Made by a program: the position numbers and the translations under genes
From: Colius striatus
Lineage: Eukaryota > Chordata > Aves > Coliiformes > Coliidae
Length of the DNA: 64,000 nt
Reading direction: 5' to 3'
NCBI RefSeq assembly: GCF_028858725.1
Contig: NC_084790.1
Location: 10,110,169-10,174,168, forward strand
Shown here: in pieces, positions 11,964 through 22,958 of the stretch
Position numbering within the stretch: position 1 is the first letter of the stretch
How the letters are laid out: each line of letters starts with the position of its first letter
Notes under the pieces: generated by a model
Databases searched by the model: none
Told to the model about the DNA's origin: nothing
The model's input: only the letters and a program-made list of their open reading frames with translations

Positions 11964-14900
11964 ATGAGATCTTCTAAGCAGATTGTGCTCTTTCCAATGG
12001 ACAAACATTCATTTTTGCGTCCTGTGATCAGCTTGGCAAATGTTAATGTTTTTGTGATACAGCTCCTTACTTGTATACTGCTAAGGCACTCTTAGTGCCT
12101 TAAAAAAAAAAGAGTATTCCTATTATAAAGAAAAACCTAAATGTTCCCTAAAATAAATCTGCTCATGGCAAGCTGCTGTATTTTAACACACATTACAGCA
12201 GAAATGCCATTCATATAATCATAACATTTTTGTTACTGAACTTAGCTACAAATTACAAGACTTTCACAAAATACATGACTTTTAGAAAATATTAATTTAA
12301 GTATGTTCAAATGTAAAAAACCAAACACATTACTGAGACAATAAATGCTTTGTTTCAACTTACTGCATCTCAGATTTGATTGATGAAGTTCCAGCCTGCA
12401 ATTCTGACACAATTTCTGTCATTTTGTGTCATTATAATGACACAGAAAGAATGCCATCTCTGAAGAGATGTTTTGGTCTTAAATGGTCAGTGGCTCCTTT
12501 CAAACCACAGTGGATGCTTACTGGCTTGCAGGTCACATGGAGACACAACAAGATGAGAACTTGGCAAGAATTGTCTGCATGCTCCTCTTGTGCAGTTATT
12601 GCTGCTAAATAAAACTGCAGTCTTGTTTCTTCCAATCAAGTGTGTCCAGCTCTTCATTTGCAGTATGACACTGACAATGTAGATAGTATGCAGCAAATCA
12701 GCTTTCTCATAAAACATCCATCGAAGCACACAGCTTCAGAGCGTGTCAAGCAGTAGACTGTAAATTCAAAGAGAACACTTAACAAAAGTACATTTTTTTC
12801 TGAATCATAAACATTAAAGACTCTCCATAATCTCTTGCATTTAGATTGATCTTAATTTCAAAGTAATCAAAAAAGTATTTCAGCCTAATAAAGATAAAAG
12901 CAAAAATGTTCCAGTTTGTTTTCCCAAGTCACAGGTAGATATTTTGTTTGTTTCCTTTCAGACAATGGGAAAATAACTATTCGGAAGCTCAAATAACCTA
13001 TGTTTTTCTAATTTAGAGTTGACTATCTTCTGAATTTCTTTAAGTGAAATGTGAGCTTGTTCATCTGTTGCTTACTTTTTCCTCTTTGGATCAAGGAGAT
13101 GTTACTTGGGTAAATGTGAAATTAAGTACACACAATAAACATAAGCTTCCATCAGAAAACCTTAAGGACAGAATTTCTGTCTTGGAAGTTAACTGTCTTC
13201 CATGTTTATAAACTTGTTTTCCTGGCTATGTGGAATCCTAACCTCTGTTCTTACTGTAAAATTGTGTCTACAAAGGACCACTGGAACATATGAGCCTTCT
13301 GATGTTGAGGTAGTGTTCCTGGGAGTCCTCAAGCACGTAGAGAAAAAAAAAAACCACAAAACAACAAACTAGCAGCTGTTAATAGAAAGGATAACATGTA
13401 CTCTTCTCAGTTGGTGTGCAAGGGAAAAAGATGCAACTGCTCTCAACATATTTGCTTTCAGGTTCATTTACAGGTTGTCCTGAACAAAATCTAAGGCCTT
13501 TAGGATTTACTTCTCTTAATATAATGCTTGATCTGCAACATTTTTAAGCTAGTGAAGTAACTGTATCCCCCTACTGTTATTAGTTTCTAAATGTGACATT
13601 TATAAATTTACCTGTCTATTATTTCTCTCTTGCCTGTGACACCTGAACCTTTAGTATATGAGATACAAGGAGATGGAAAACCAAATCACTTAATTATTAT
13701 ACTGCAAAGCACTCTGAAACTACATATAGAATTTCTTTGTGGGATTTGTAGGTATTAGAGAAGGGTGCATTGATGCAGTAACATCACTTGATATAAAATT
13801 ACTCCCGGAAAAATATAACCTGTGTAACACTGCCATGAAACATACTCCCACATAGCCTTGCAACTTACGACGTTCCAAATCAAAAGGGAGAGGTGGCTCA
13901 GACAAGAAACAAAACCTTGCCACGGGAAAGTGATATATGAAGCAAAAAGTATTGAAATGTGTGTTTAGGGGATATGGTATGAATCAATAAATTCCATATT
14001 GTTAGAAATCTGTGTAAGACAAGCTAACTTATCTTTTAAAGTTGCTTCCCGTTTATATGCACCATGTGTGGTGCTTCCCTGTGGTTTGTTATTTTACTTC
14101 AATGGCAGAGGGAGGAAACCAACAAAGCGCAGTAACCATACTGCATAGCACATTGTAACCATGGAAGCATTTGTCCACTTGTCAGAGCCTCTCCAGAACG
14201 ATTCAGCCATTCATTTCATTGAATCAATATTGAAGATTTTAAGATTTATTACTTGAGAGTGGAGAAAAACTAATAAAACAAATTCCTTGTTCCTTCCCAT
14301 TAAATACACCTTGTCATAGTAGGCATATTAATACCTTGTAAATACTGCACTGATGCTGTGTGGGCTGCATTACTGTCTCTCCTCATAGATGGATTACTTG
14401 TAATGTATTTGCATTAACATGACTAATACTGAAAGAACTTTAAGGTTTCTGACACATTCTGCTGTCTTGTATGGAAGCTAAATCAAATAGACAAAAGTTG
14501 TAAGAAAACAGGGATGGAGGGAATCTGTTTTAAAATTCATGAAAATGCTTCCATCACAGTTTCTATGTCTGCCTTATCAGTGGGAAATTTGTAATAATAC
14601 TTTAAATGCTTAAAATACTTTCATATTTGTTAAAATATGCTGTAGTTGCCTAAAACTTATAAAGGCAAAACTGAAACTGGAAAGTTTTGTATGAAAAACA
14701 ACCATTTCTTAAGCTCCTTACTGATAAATACTGTAGATTACAGATAACTAGCTATAGTATGTCATAATTTTTTTCATTTTCTTAACTTTACACTGAAAAT
14801 TTGAAAGAAAGCTTAGTGAGATGTTTACAATTGCAGTACCACTACTGCTACTATCAGGACCAGAGTGTTCTAAGTCAACAGGTTAATTTACACTTCCATG

Positions 14901-17900
14901 CTGTCATAGGTGAAAATTGAAGGTACTTTAAATAGTTCAAATATTTATCAATGTAGCAGACTCTGAATGCCATACCTGCTCATATATTAAAGCTTTTCAA
15001 GACTCTCAACCAGATTCTTTACCAGTCTTCCTGCTTCTGCTCCCCCTCAGTTCTACTATTACCTCTCCCTCTTCTAAGAGCTGTTCAGAACCCACTATTC
15101 CAGCCATGAGGAGCTTAAAACAAAGGATGAAAGTAACAGTAGGATATTCCAGACAACTGCCTCACTTCTTCATGGATCTCTCTTCATGTGGGAAGAACAG
15201 TACAAGGGTGGAAAAAGAGGCTGCAGAGCTGACAGGATTGCATGGGTGTATTGGGGCCTGTGTAAAGGCACTTTCCCACTCAGGGTGATGACATCAAAGG
15301 ACTGTTTGCCAGTGAAAGCTGTTCTCAGTTGTAGATGTACCCATATAGAACACATACGCAAGTAAAAATGCATGCGCCAGTGGGCTTGTAACCAAGGAAA
15401 GGTCTGCACCAATGAATATGAAACCATACATATCTAGCTGTGTCACAAAGTAAGGGCAAGTACAGAGGAGGCTAAAGAAAGCTTCTGCCACAGTTGAAAA
15501 GCCAATGTTTACAAAATGCTATGTAACATTCAGCTCCTTCTTGGTGGGGTAGGGAGGAGAAACTCAAAATCTTTACACTTTTTATTTCCAGAACTAAGAA
15601 GAAGAGTTCACTGGAGTCATAAAATTGGTATTCTACAATCAAGAAAAAAACACTTGGATAAGCATGCATCTTGGTGCAACAGTTTAGTAAAAATTCCATC
15701 AGAAACAAAATAAAAATATGTATCAACATACAGGTTATGGAAAAGGGAACTAAAGAGCAGACATTTGAAATTACACTGTAATAAATTAGAGGAGATTAAA
15801 AACATAAGGGAAAACCACTGGGCTTGCAAGACAATGACAAGTTTAATAGCTATGTTTTAAATAAATGTCCACAACAATCAAGTCCAAAGATACAAAAGGA
15901 AACTTAGACCATAAATGCAACCTGACAGCAAACCAAGCCAAAGTAATGTAAAGGCTGATGTGGGATTTCACTTATAAAGAGGTAGAGAAATGAATGGAAT
16001 AAATTATAAAAATATTATACAACTAACACAATTTGGCTCAATTTGGAAATGTTAAAAATTGGAATGATGGTAACTTTGCTGCTATAACAGAACTGAATAG
16101 TTGCAGGACCTACTTTCTCGTACTGTAAAGCTGCAGTGCAATGCTGTAGAATAAATTAAAAACTAGCTAGTAGACCTCAAAAAGCATTCTCCAGTAAAAA
16201 TTATGAACAAAATATGAATCAGTGTCTCAATCCAAAGATAAACTTTCATTTATTTAAACTTAATTTAATTAGTGTCATTACAATACTAAATTAAGCAATT
16301 AAATTTTGTGGCCACTTAAAATCCATTTTAAATTGTTGGAACCTTGCTAGCTAAAAGATTTCTGTTAGTTTTGGCGATCAAGGCCTAGATTATAATGCTT
16401 ATATTTAAATATATACAGGGAAGTATTTCCACTGGAAAGCAGACTGCTCTGCAAAGTGTCTGCAGACTTACCATTAATTGCTTCCTGCATACTTTTATAT
16501 TTCTTAACTAGCTCCTTTTACTGACTGCATCATATAGTCAGACACTGCTTAAGAACTTCACACTTGCTTTGGACTCCATCAGAGCTGCAGATTTACCATT
16601 TCCTACAAGTTAGTATGTTTCCCATGTACCGAGCAGGGAAGCAGAGACAGACAAAGGCTATATACTTATTTCTGTTAGAATTTTTTAATGAGTTGTATCT
16701 TACCACATCATTCAAGGAACTAAAACATATATTGAGATACTTAACACTAGTCATGTGGTCCCGAATCATAGAGTGACTTAAAGACTTACAAAAACAGTGG
16801 TGGCATACAAAATTTATTTAATTTCCAGAGAGAAACAATATACATATATATGCACACATTAAAAATCACACCAGCTCTCTAACTTTACGGTCCATTAATT
16901 TGTTAGGGTCATTTCAATATCCCTCTGTGTATATTTAACTTCTTAGCTCTAATCAAGCCACACTAGATATAATATGACCAAAGGGAATGTGGCAGAGATC
17001 CCTTCAGTTGCTCTTGGAATGCCACAGAGTGATTAACACTGACCCTGTTGCTCATTGAGAATGCACTATTAGGATATGCAAAACAACTTACACGGGGATG
17101 GAAAAAGGCTGTATTCCTATTAGCATTCATGGGAGCTATGCAGCTACAGTCTTGTTCATCAAGTTTGGAATATACCCTTTTGTTATTGATGGGAAAATGT
17201 CACTAGTTACAAATGGTTACACACAGGGGTGTAGCAGGGTCAAAGAAAACTCCAATACTTTCTTTTCCCCTCTGAGACAGAGTGCTGCTTCAGCAATTCT
17301 TTTTAGACCTGATGGTACACCTCTTTAGATAAAAGAAAACGTGAAATTCCCTGCCCTGACCTTCTCTGCAGCCTCACCACCCAGAGATTAAAGAAAACAT
17401 CCAAATGGATATACCATTAGTGGTGTATGATGGGACAATCATCAAACACCACTACAGGCATCACTGTGTATGAAGACTGCCTTTAAACTCTTCTCCAGGT
17501 CCACCCACAGCTCTGACTGGTCTCATAAAACAGTCTTTCAACAGCATGAATAGGGTCTGAGTCATCAGTTTCCCAGCTACAGACAACTAACCTTGCTTCA
17601 CTTCTATTACTGAAAGCTTCCTCTAAAAACAAAACCAAAACTGATCAGCGCTGGAGATATTCTTTGCCACATGTGGCATGATAGCTCCTAATAGACTGAA
17701 TTCTCATTCACTAAGCTATAATTGCTTTCCATCAACTTGAGATCCCATGAGAAAACATAGTTTCTTGGAAATTAATTCAATGTTGTCACCTTCAGTATTG
17801 CACTTGCTGGAAATACAATGGGTGGAAGATTCAATCTACTTGCATTGTGCAATGCCCTGAAAGACCTAAGTTCATTCTGAGCCCCCTAAAAATATATTCA

Positions 17901-19500
17901 TATATTTTTTGTGTGATCTGACAATCTAAGCTCATCTGTGTTGTATAATGGGTCCTGTGTAAGGCTGTATCTAATGCCATCAGTGCAGCTATGTTAATTA
18001 GAACAAGCTGTGCATCTGACCCACGATAAAAATAGGCGGCTTATTTCTGAACAAGCTTTGATCTACAAGATGCTATAAATTACTTTGAAGAATGAAAATA
18101 TCGCTAGTTAGGCTCTTGAATGGTTAGAAAATGGTCCCCTGACTTGTAAGAAGCTTTGGTTTGAGGGAATTCTAATTACATTTGGCATCTTCGGCAATAT
18201 TTTAACAAATGCAGAGTAAGAATGCCTGAAAATTAGCTTCTACTAACTGTGCCCAATGTCCTGCTACATGGAAATCCCATTTACACATTAGTACTGTTCT
18301 GTGCCACCCACAAAGGGTGACAATCAGACCTGCCTCATCTGGTCAGCTTGTATTTTGTGCTTACTACTGACTTCTGTGCCTGAGAACATTTATATTCTTT
18401 CACATAAACCTTCTGTTACTTACAACACAGATCTCCTATGCTCCTATTTGACAAAACGTCTGTGCTGAGATGTACTGCTTCTCTGGTTGATGTTATTTGT
18501 CTAGGGAGTATCTAGAGAACCTTAAGAATACTTCAAGATTATCTGATCCATCCCTCATACGTCTACCTTAAAACAATATTTTAAGGTAGATTATGAAATA
18601 TATCTATTTACTCTTTAAAATAAGCAAAGGCACTGGACCACACTGCACATTGACAGTTTATTTTACAGTGCCTGGAAACACGGCTTCAGGCTTCTTCAAC
18701 TTCTGCGGATGTGAAGTGTTAGAATAGAGCTACACAATCATCATCTCTCACACTTATGTTTTCAGGCTCAAGTCATTTAATTTTCAAAACTAAAGTCATA
18801 AAAAGAATTCTGCCTTTGTTTATTCCAAACACATTTCTAACCTCTTTGCTTGTTCAGGAAAATCTGAAAACATTATATAACAAAGCTAAAAAACAAAAGG
18901 CAAAAAAAGCCCCATATTTAAAACTACTTTGATCTTTTTAAGCGTAATTTGTTGACTTTAACAACAATGCAGTAATTTTTTACAACATATTCAGCCTAAC
19001 CTTAGAGCTATCAGGTCTAAGTACAGAAATGCTGTACTTGGTCCTGCTGTAATAAAAAACTTCCTTCTAAGAAGTTACCCACACTAGATTAAACTTACTA
19101 GTTAGACTAGGAAGCCTTCCTATTACTGCCTATTGTCTCAGAAACTGCAACAGCTGCTGATAGTTCTTTAATAGTGAAAATGTCCCTGTCAGGAAAAGTT
19201 GGGGGTATATACATGGGTTAAACTGTTTCTCCCTCGTGGAAAAAAAAAAGAAAAAAGGCATCAGCATGGGCTGAACACCTGTATCTCTGCAGTACTAGTC
19301 CTGAAGTGGGAAGAATGCAGTGAAGGAATGAAAAGAAATTGCCTAGCAACTTCTGAGTGAGCAGCAAGGCACCCACTCTAAAATGTACATCGACTTTGGA
19401 GAGGAGCTGTGAACTGCTACAGGCAAAAAGGGCTGTTAAAGAGTTATTTTACAGGCCCAAATAACAGCTTCCCATCTAAGCAGCCTCCACTTCTCCCAAA
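8650..19500. other. Intergenic stretch upstream of LYSMD3
   Basis: I see no supported gene here. It holds simple features: an A-rich run at about 11,929-11,950, an ATTT tetranucleotide run near 11,705-11,725, a perfect 20-bp palindrome at 12,425-12,444 and a 12-bp-arm hairpin at 18,562-18,590. The piece at about 17,930-18,220 has moderately complex sequence with TAAT-type homeodomain cores and no repeat signature, so it might be a conserved non-coding element. Short open frames such as those at 15,106-15,427 and 13,720-13,923 lack splice or domain support. Confidence 0.55.
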
Positions 19501-19879
19501 ACAGGATCAACAAGACTGATCTACTAAAATGCAAACTTCGCAGGAGGGACTCTACATGCCCCCTTACTCAAACGGGCCGCACTCCCCTTGTCCCATCACA
19601 GCCAGCGGGGGGCTGGAGGGGAAAAGAGATCTTCACCACCCGGCAGCGCCTGCCCCGACCGCGCCGCGGCGGCTCTCATGGGGCAACGGTACAGGCCAGA
19701 GGGCCGCAGACTCGACTTCTTATGTCAGGGAAGACTCCCCCCGTGGCACCCGAGTGCGTCCCTGGCAAGACCCCTCAGAAGCGAGGCAGGAACCCAGCAG
19801 CCCTGCCATAAACAGCCGCCTCCCTCCCCACAGCAGTAGCAGCACTTGAGCGAGGCGCCGCGTGGGCCCTTTTAAGGGC

Positions 19880-19960
19880 GGGTGCGCTGCCGGCCCTGGG
19901 GCCGCCCCGTGGACGTGGCGGGGCAGCCGCCATTGCAGTCGTCATGAGGAGCGGCGGCAG
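19880..19960 (+). other. LYSMD3: LYSMD3 non-coding first exon (3' boundary predicted)
   Basis: The predicted donor is GGCAG|GTAAGG at 19,960/19,961. It pairs with the acceptor CCCACAG ending at 20,091, giving a short 131-base intron inside the CpG island. The start of this exon is a guess. An ATG at 19,944 in this exon is not in a frame that leads into the LysM protein. Confidence 0.5.
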
Positions 19961-20106
19961 GTAAGGCCGCTGCCCGCGGAAAGAGGGGCAGGGCGGGTGG
20001 CTCCCCGCCGGGAGGGAGGTGGGCGGGGGAAGGGGGCGCGGCGTGGGGAGCCCCCGCGGAGAGAGTGCCCCGCCTGCGGTCTGTCCCACAGAGCCATCCG
20101 CGGAGA

Positions 20107-20382
20107 ATGGCCGGCAGAGGTAGAGGGGCCGGCTTCGGCCTGCAGCCACCGGCCGTAGCCCAGCCGCCCGTCGGCGGCCACCTGTACCCCTTCATGAGCG
20201 CGGCGGGAGCGGAGAGCGAGGGGCCGGAGGAAGAGGGCGAGGTGTCAGAGCTGCGGCCGCGGGGCAAGGAGAAGGTCCGGCGGAGCGCGTCGAGGGATAG
20301 ACTGGATGATATCGTCCTGCTAACTAAGGATATCCAGGAAGGGGACACTCTGAACGCTATCGCGCTCCAGTACTGCTGCTCG
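20107..20382 (+). CDS. LYSMD3: LYSMD3 coding exon 1
   Basis: It encodes residues 1-92, including the basic KEKVRR block and the first half of the LysM domain up to ALQYCCS. The donor TCG|GTAAGT is a strong match and the exon ends in phase 0. Confidence 0.93.
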
Positions 20383-22958
20383 GTAAGTGTCCAGGCGCCT
20401 ACCGCTGCTTCCCTTTCCCGGGCGAAGCACGGCTCGGTGCGGGCCGCGGCTCTGCCGAGGATCAGGCCCCTTGGTCGGCTGGGCCCGTGCAGCTGGTGAC
20501 GCCTTTGAGGGTAACGTGTAGGAAACGCCGTGGTCTTTGGAAGGAAGAAAATGATAGCAGTGCTCTTCTTAATAGTGCAGAGCTTACTGGAGTTCCGGTT
20601 TCAAAGGCTTGTTCACATAAAGCTAATGTGATTTTGCTTGTGCCACTGTTACTCAAGGCACACACGCTACATGAAAAATCACAGTCTGTAACTTTTGTGG
20701 ACACTTTTATAGTACTGTCTTTACTGTCAGTGATGAGGAGGGTACTGCTGAACCACCTTCAGGGCATCCTAATTACGGTAAGGGAGGGGAAAGGACCCCA
20801 TGTTGTAGTTTTCCTTTAAATCCTGCTAAATACTCTGAATATTTATCAACATGAGCATGTTGTACACGAAAGTTGTCTGTCCACATGCCTCAAGCATCCC
20901 CTTCTGGTGCTCATCCCTTGATACTTATTGTAGCTAAGAGTTCTTAAATTAGTCTTGTGATTGCCCTTCCTACCCAGTGCTTTTGTCTGGTCAGTACTAA
21001 TTAAGGCAGAGGCTTCTGGTTTGATTGATACTGGCCTTTGCATGTATCCAGTTTTATCCAGGGAACCAGCTGAATATGTTGGTAGACTTGACTGCCAACT
21101 ATGTAGTTTTCAAGAGGTCAAATTTAGTTACAATCAGAATCTCTATTTACAGAGGTCTTGCTGTCATGTATAATTCTTCAAGAAGAAACAAAATTAAGGC
21201 CTTCCTGTTGCGAGCTTAGGTACCAAAGTCTTGACATAAGTATTGCATAATGATGACAGACTTATTGCCTTATTAAGCGATGCTTGGCTTCAGAACCCAA
21301 AGTAATTAGTTATTTTGAGTAGGCTTATTATACTAGGTCTCTTGAATAAGAAAGAAAAGATAACTAAGCAGCGTTCTTGGAAATTCATGGAGAATGTGTA
21401 AGAGCAGGGCTTTAGGCAGAACTTGAGTCATGGTGAAATCACTAATCACAGAGGTAAATAATGCATTGGGCAGTCTTTTGTGCTCATTTGATGTATTCAG
21501 TGTGGTGCATATAGCTAATACACTGCCATTGGGACTGAAACGCTTTTTCATCTTACAAACTTAGTGCAGGCAGGAGGCACTCATGGCCCTAATGTAGTTT
21601 TTCTGGCCAAGTCTGTGTTGTAAGTGGAGTGGTCACAGCAACAAGGAGCTCTCAACTACCTTGTTTTCTGTCTGTAACTTCTTGTGATGTAGGTGTCCTC
21701 CCAACAAGGACAGGAAGGATCAGAACTTAGGTACTGAACATCTTAAAATGGGCACAATTCCTGTGTGCTTACCAGGTGTTGCAAAACAGTACTGATTTTT
21801 AAGTACTTTTTAAAGAGGTTCGTAGCTCAGTCTTCATGTTGAGGGAATTAGTATTTTGGAATGAAGATGGTAATTGTCCAGGTGCACTTAAATCCATCCA
21901 GAGTATTTCAAACTAGATTTAAAATGTAAACTTAATAAAAGAAATTTGAGCAAGAATAGGCAAAGGGGAGAGCTGACTTGATGAAGAAAGATGAGATTTC
22001 TGAGTTTTGCTTGGTTTGTGCCTCAACCCTTAGAAGTAGGATGAGTATCCAAACCACAGTTGTAGCTAGAGAAAATGGAAACTCATAATTTTTATTTTTC
22101 CTTACTCAGAAATTTCCAATCACTTCATTTGGCAATGGAGGTAAAGTCCCATGTGAAATGACTTTCAGTCTTCTTGCCTAAGTGAGGAAGTTTGTTACCT
22201 CACAATTACCTTCTCATTTTACATTGATCAGATTTGATCTTTGACCTCTTCTCACTTCATACTGTTTGAATGGGTATTGGTTTCAAAGAAGAAGCAAAAC
22301 AATGGCCCTTTTGTTTCATTAGGGAATAATTGTATTTCTCAAGGATCTTAAAGTGTTGCAGTTCAATGGGCTTTGATATTTGAACCGTTGCTCTTATTTT
22401 TAGGTTGCAGATATCAAGAGAGTTAACAATCTTATCAATGATCAAGACTTTTTTGCCCTGAGATCTATCAGAATTCCGGTGAAGAAGTTCAGTGTACTGA
22501 CCGAAACACATGTCTCTCCAAAAGGAAGACCCATCCTTCGGCCTGCTCACTTTTCCCCAGAACTACAGGAAACGTCACCTGCTGATAAATTCTCCAGTAA
22601 TGAGACTGCTGGCAACTTCCTGAAAGAAGTGGATCGAGATATAGAAGAAATAGTGAAGTGCAATGACACAAAGAGAGAGAATCTTGATGAAGTAGTTTCT
22701 GCCTTAGCAGCCCAACAAATCTGTTTTGAGACTGACGGTAAAACTAAAAAACGCAAGGATCCCTACTATGGAGCAGACTGGGGTATAGGATGGTGGACAG
22801 CTGTAGTGATTATGTTGATTATTGGCATAGTAACCCCAGTTTTTTATCTCCTGTATTACGAAGTTCTAGTGAAAGCAGATGTCAGTCACCATTCTACAAT
22901 GGAGTCTTCCAATTTGTCACAGCAGCCTCGCATCAAAAACAAATGGAAAATGGAGTAA
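20107..22958 (+). CDS. LYSMD3: LysM and putative peptidoglycan-binding domain-containing protein 3
   Basis: The coding sequence joins 20107-20382 to 22404-22958 and gives 276 residues; human LYSMD3 has about 306. The start was chosen by homology (MAGR...) and has a good context, with A at -3 and G at +4. The order is a variable Gly/Pro/Glu-rich N-terminus, the conserved block [17 protein letters not shown], one LysM domain at about residues 70-118, a charged linker with [10 protein letters not shown], and one membrane span at about 222-244 ([12 protein letters not shown] leads into it). A short tail follows. In the family, LysM binds N-acetylglucosamine polymers. The human protein is reported in Golgi and surface membranes as a chitin sensor. 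The tail after about residue 262 leaves the family reading frame, and the expected MENG motif appears in another frame just before and past the stop, pointing to an indel. Identity is secure. Confidence 0.95.
20383..22403 (+). other. LYSMD3: LYSMD3 intron interrupting the LysM domain
   Basis: This 2.0-kb intron runs from GTAAGT to TTTTTAG. I see no repeats of note and no supported gene inside it. Small open frames in it (for example 20,487-20,819) are chance. Confidence 0.85.
22404..22958 (+). CDS. LYSMD3: LYSMD3 coding exon 2 (terminal)
   Basis: The exon opens with [10 protein letters not shown], completing the LysM domain, and carries the linker, membrane span and tail. It starts in phase 0 directly after TTTTAG. 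The stop TAA is at 22,956-22,958. Confidence 0.93.
   Translation, partial: VADIKRVNNLINDQDFFALRSIRIPVKKFSVLTETHVSPKGRPILRPAHFSPELQETSPADKFSSNETAGNFLKEVDRDIEEIVKCNDTKRENLDEVVSALAAQQICFETDGKTKKRKDPYYGADWGIGWWTAVVIMLIIGIVTPVFYLLYYEVLVKADVSHHSTMESSNLSQQPRIKNKWKME

Larger units (their letters stand above)
19600..20480 (+). promoter_or_regulatory. LYSMD3: CpG-island promoter of LYSMD3
   Basis: GC content and CpG density rise sharply compared with the AT-rich flanks. The island covers the presumed start site, the non-coding first exon and the first coding exon. A YY1-type element (GCCGCCATTGC, at about 19,926) lies just upstream of the first donor, as is common close to the start sites of TATA-less housekeeping promoters. 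The transcription start cannot be fixed from sequence alone. Confidence 0.75.

Noticed and set aside
19529-20348. Long frames on both strands in the LYSMD3 island, including a 158-codon minus-strand one.
   Set aside because: They are shadows of the LYSMD3 first exons and GC-rich promoter DNA.
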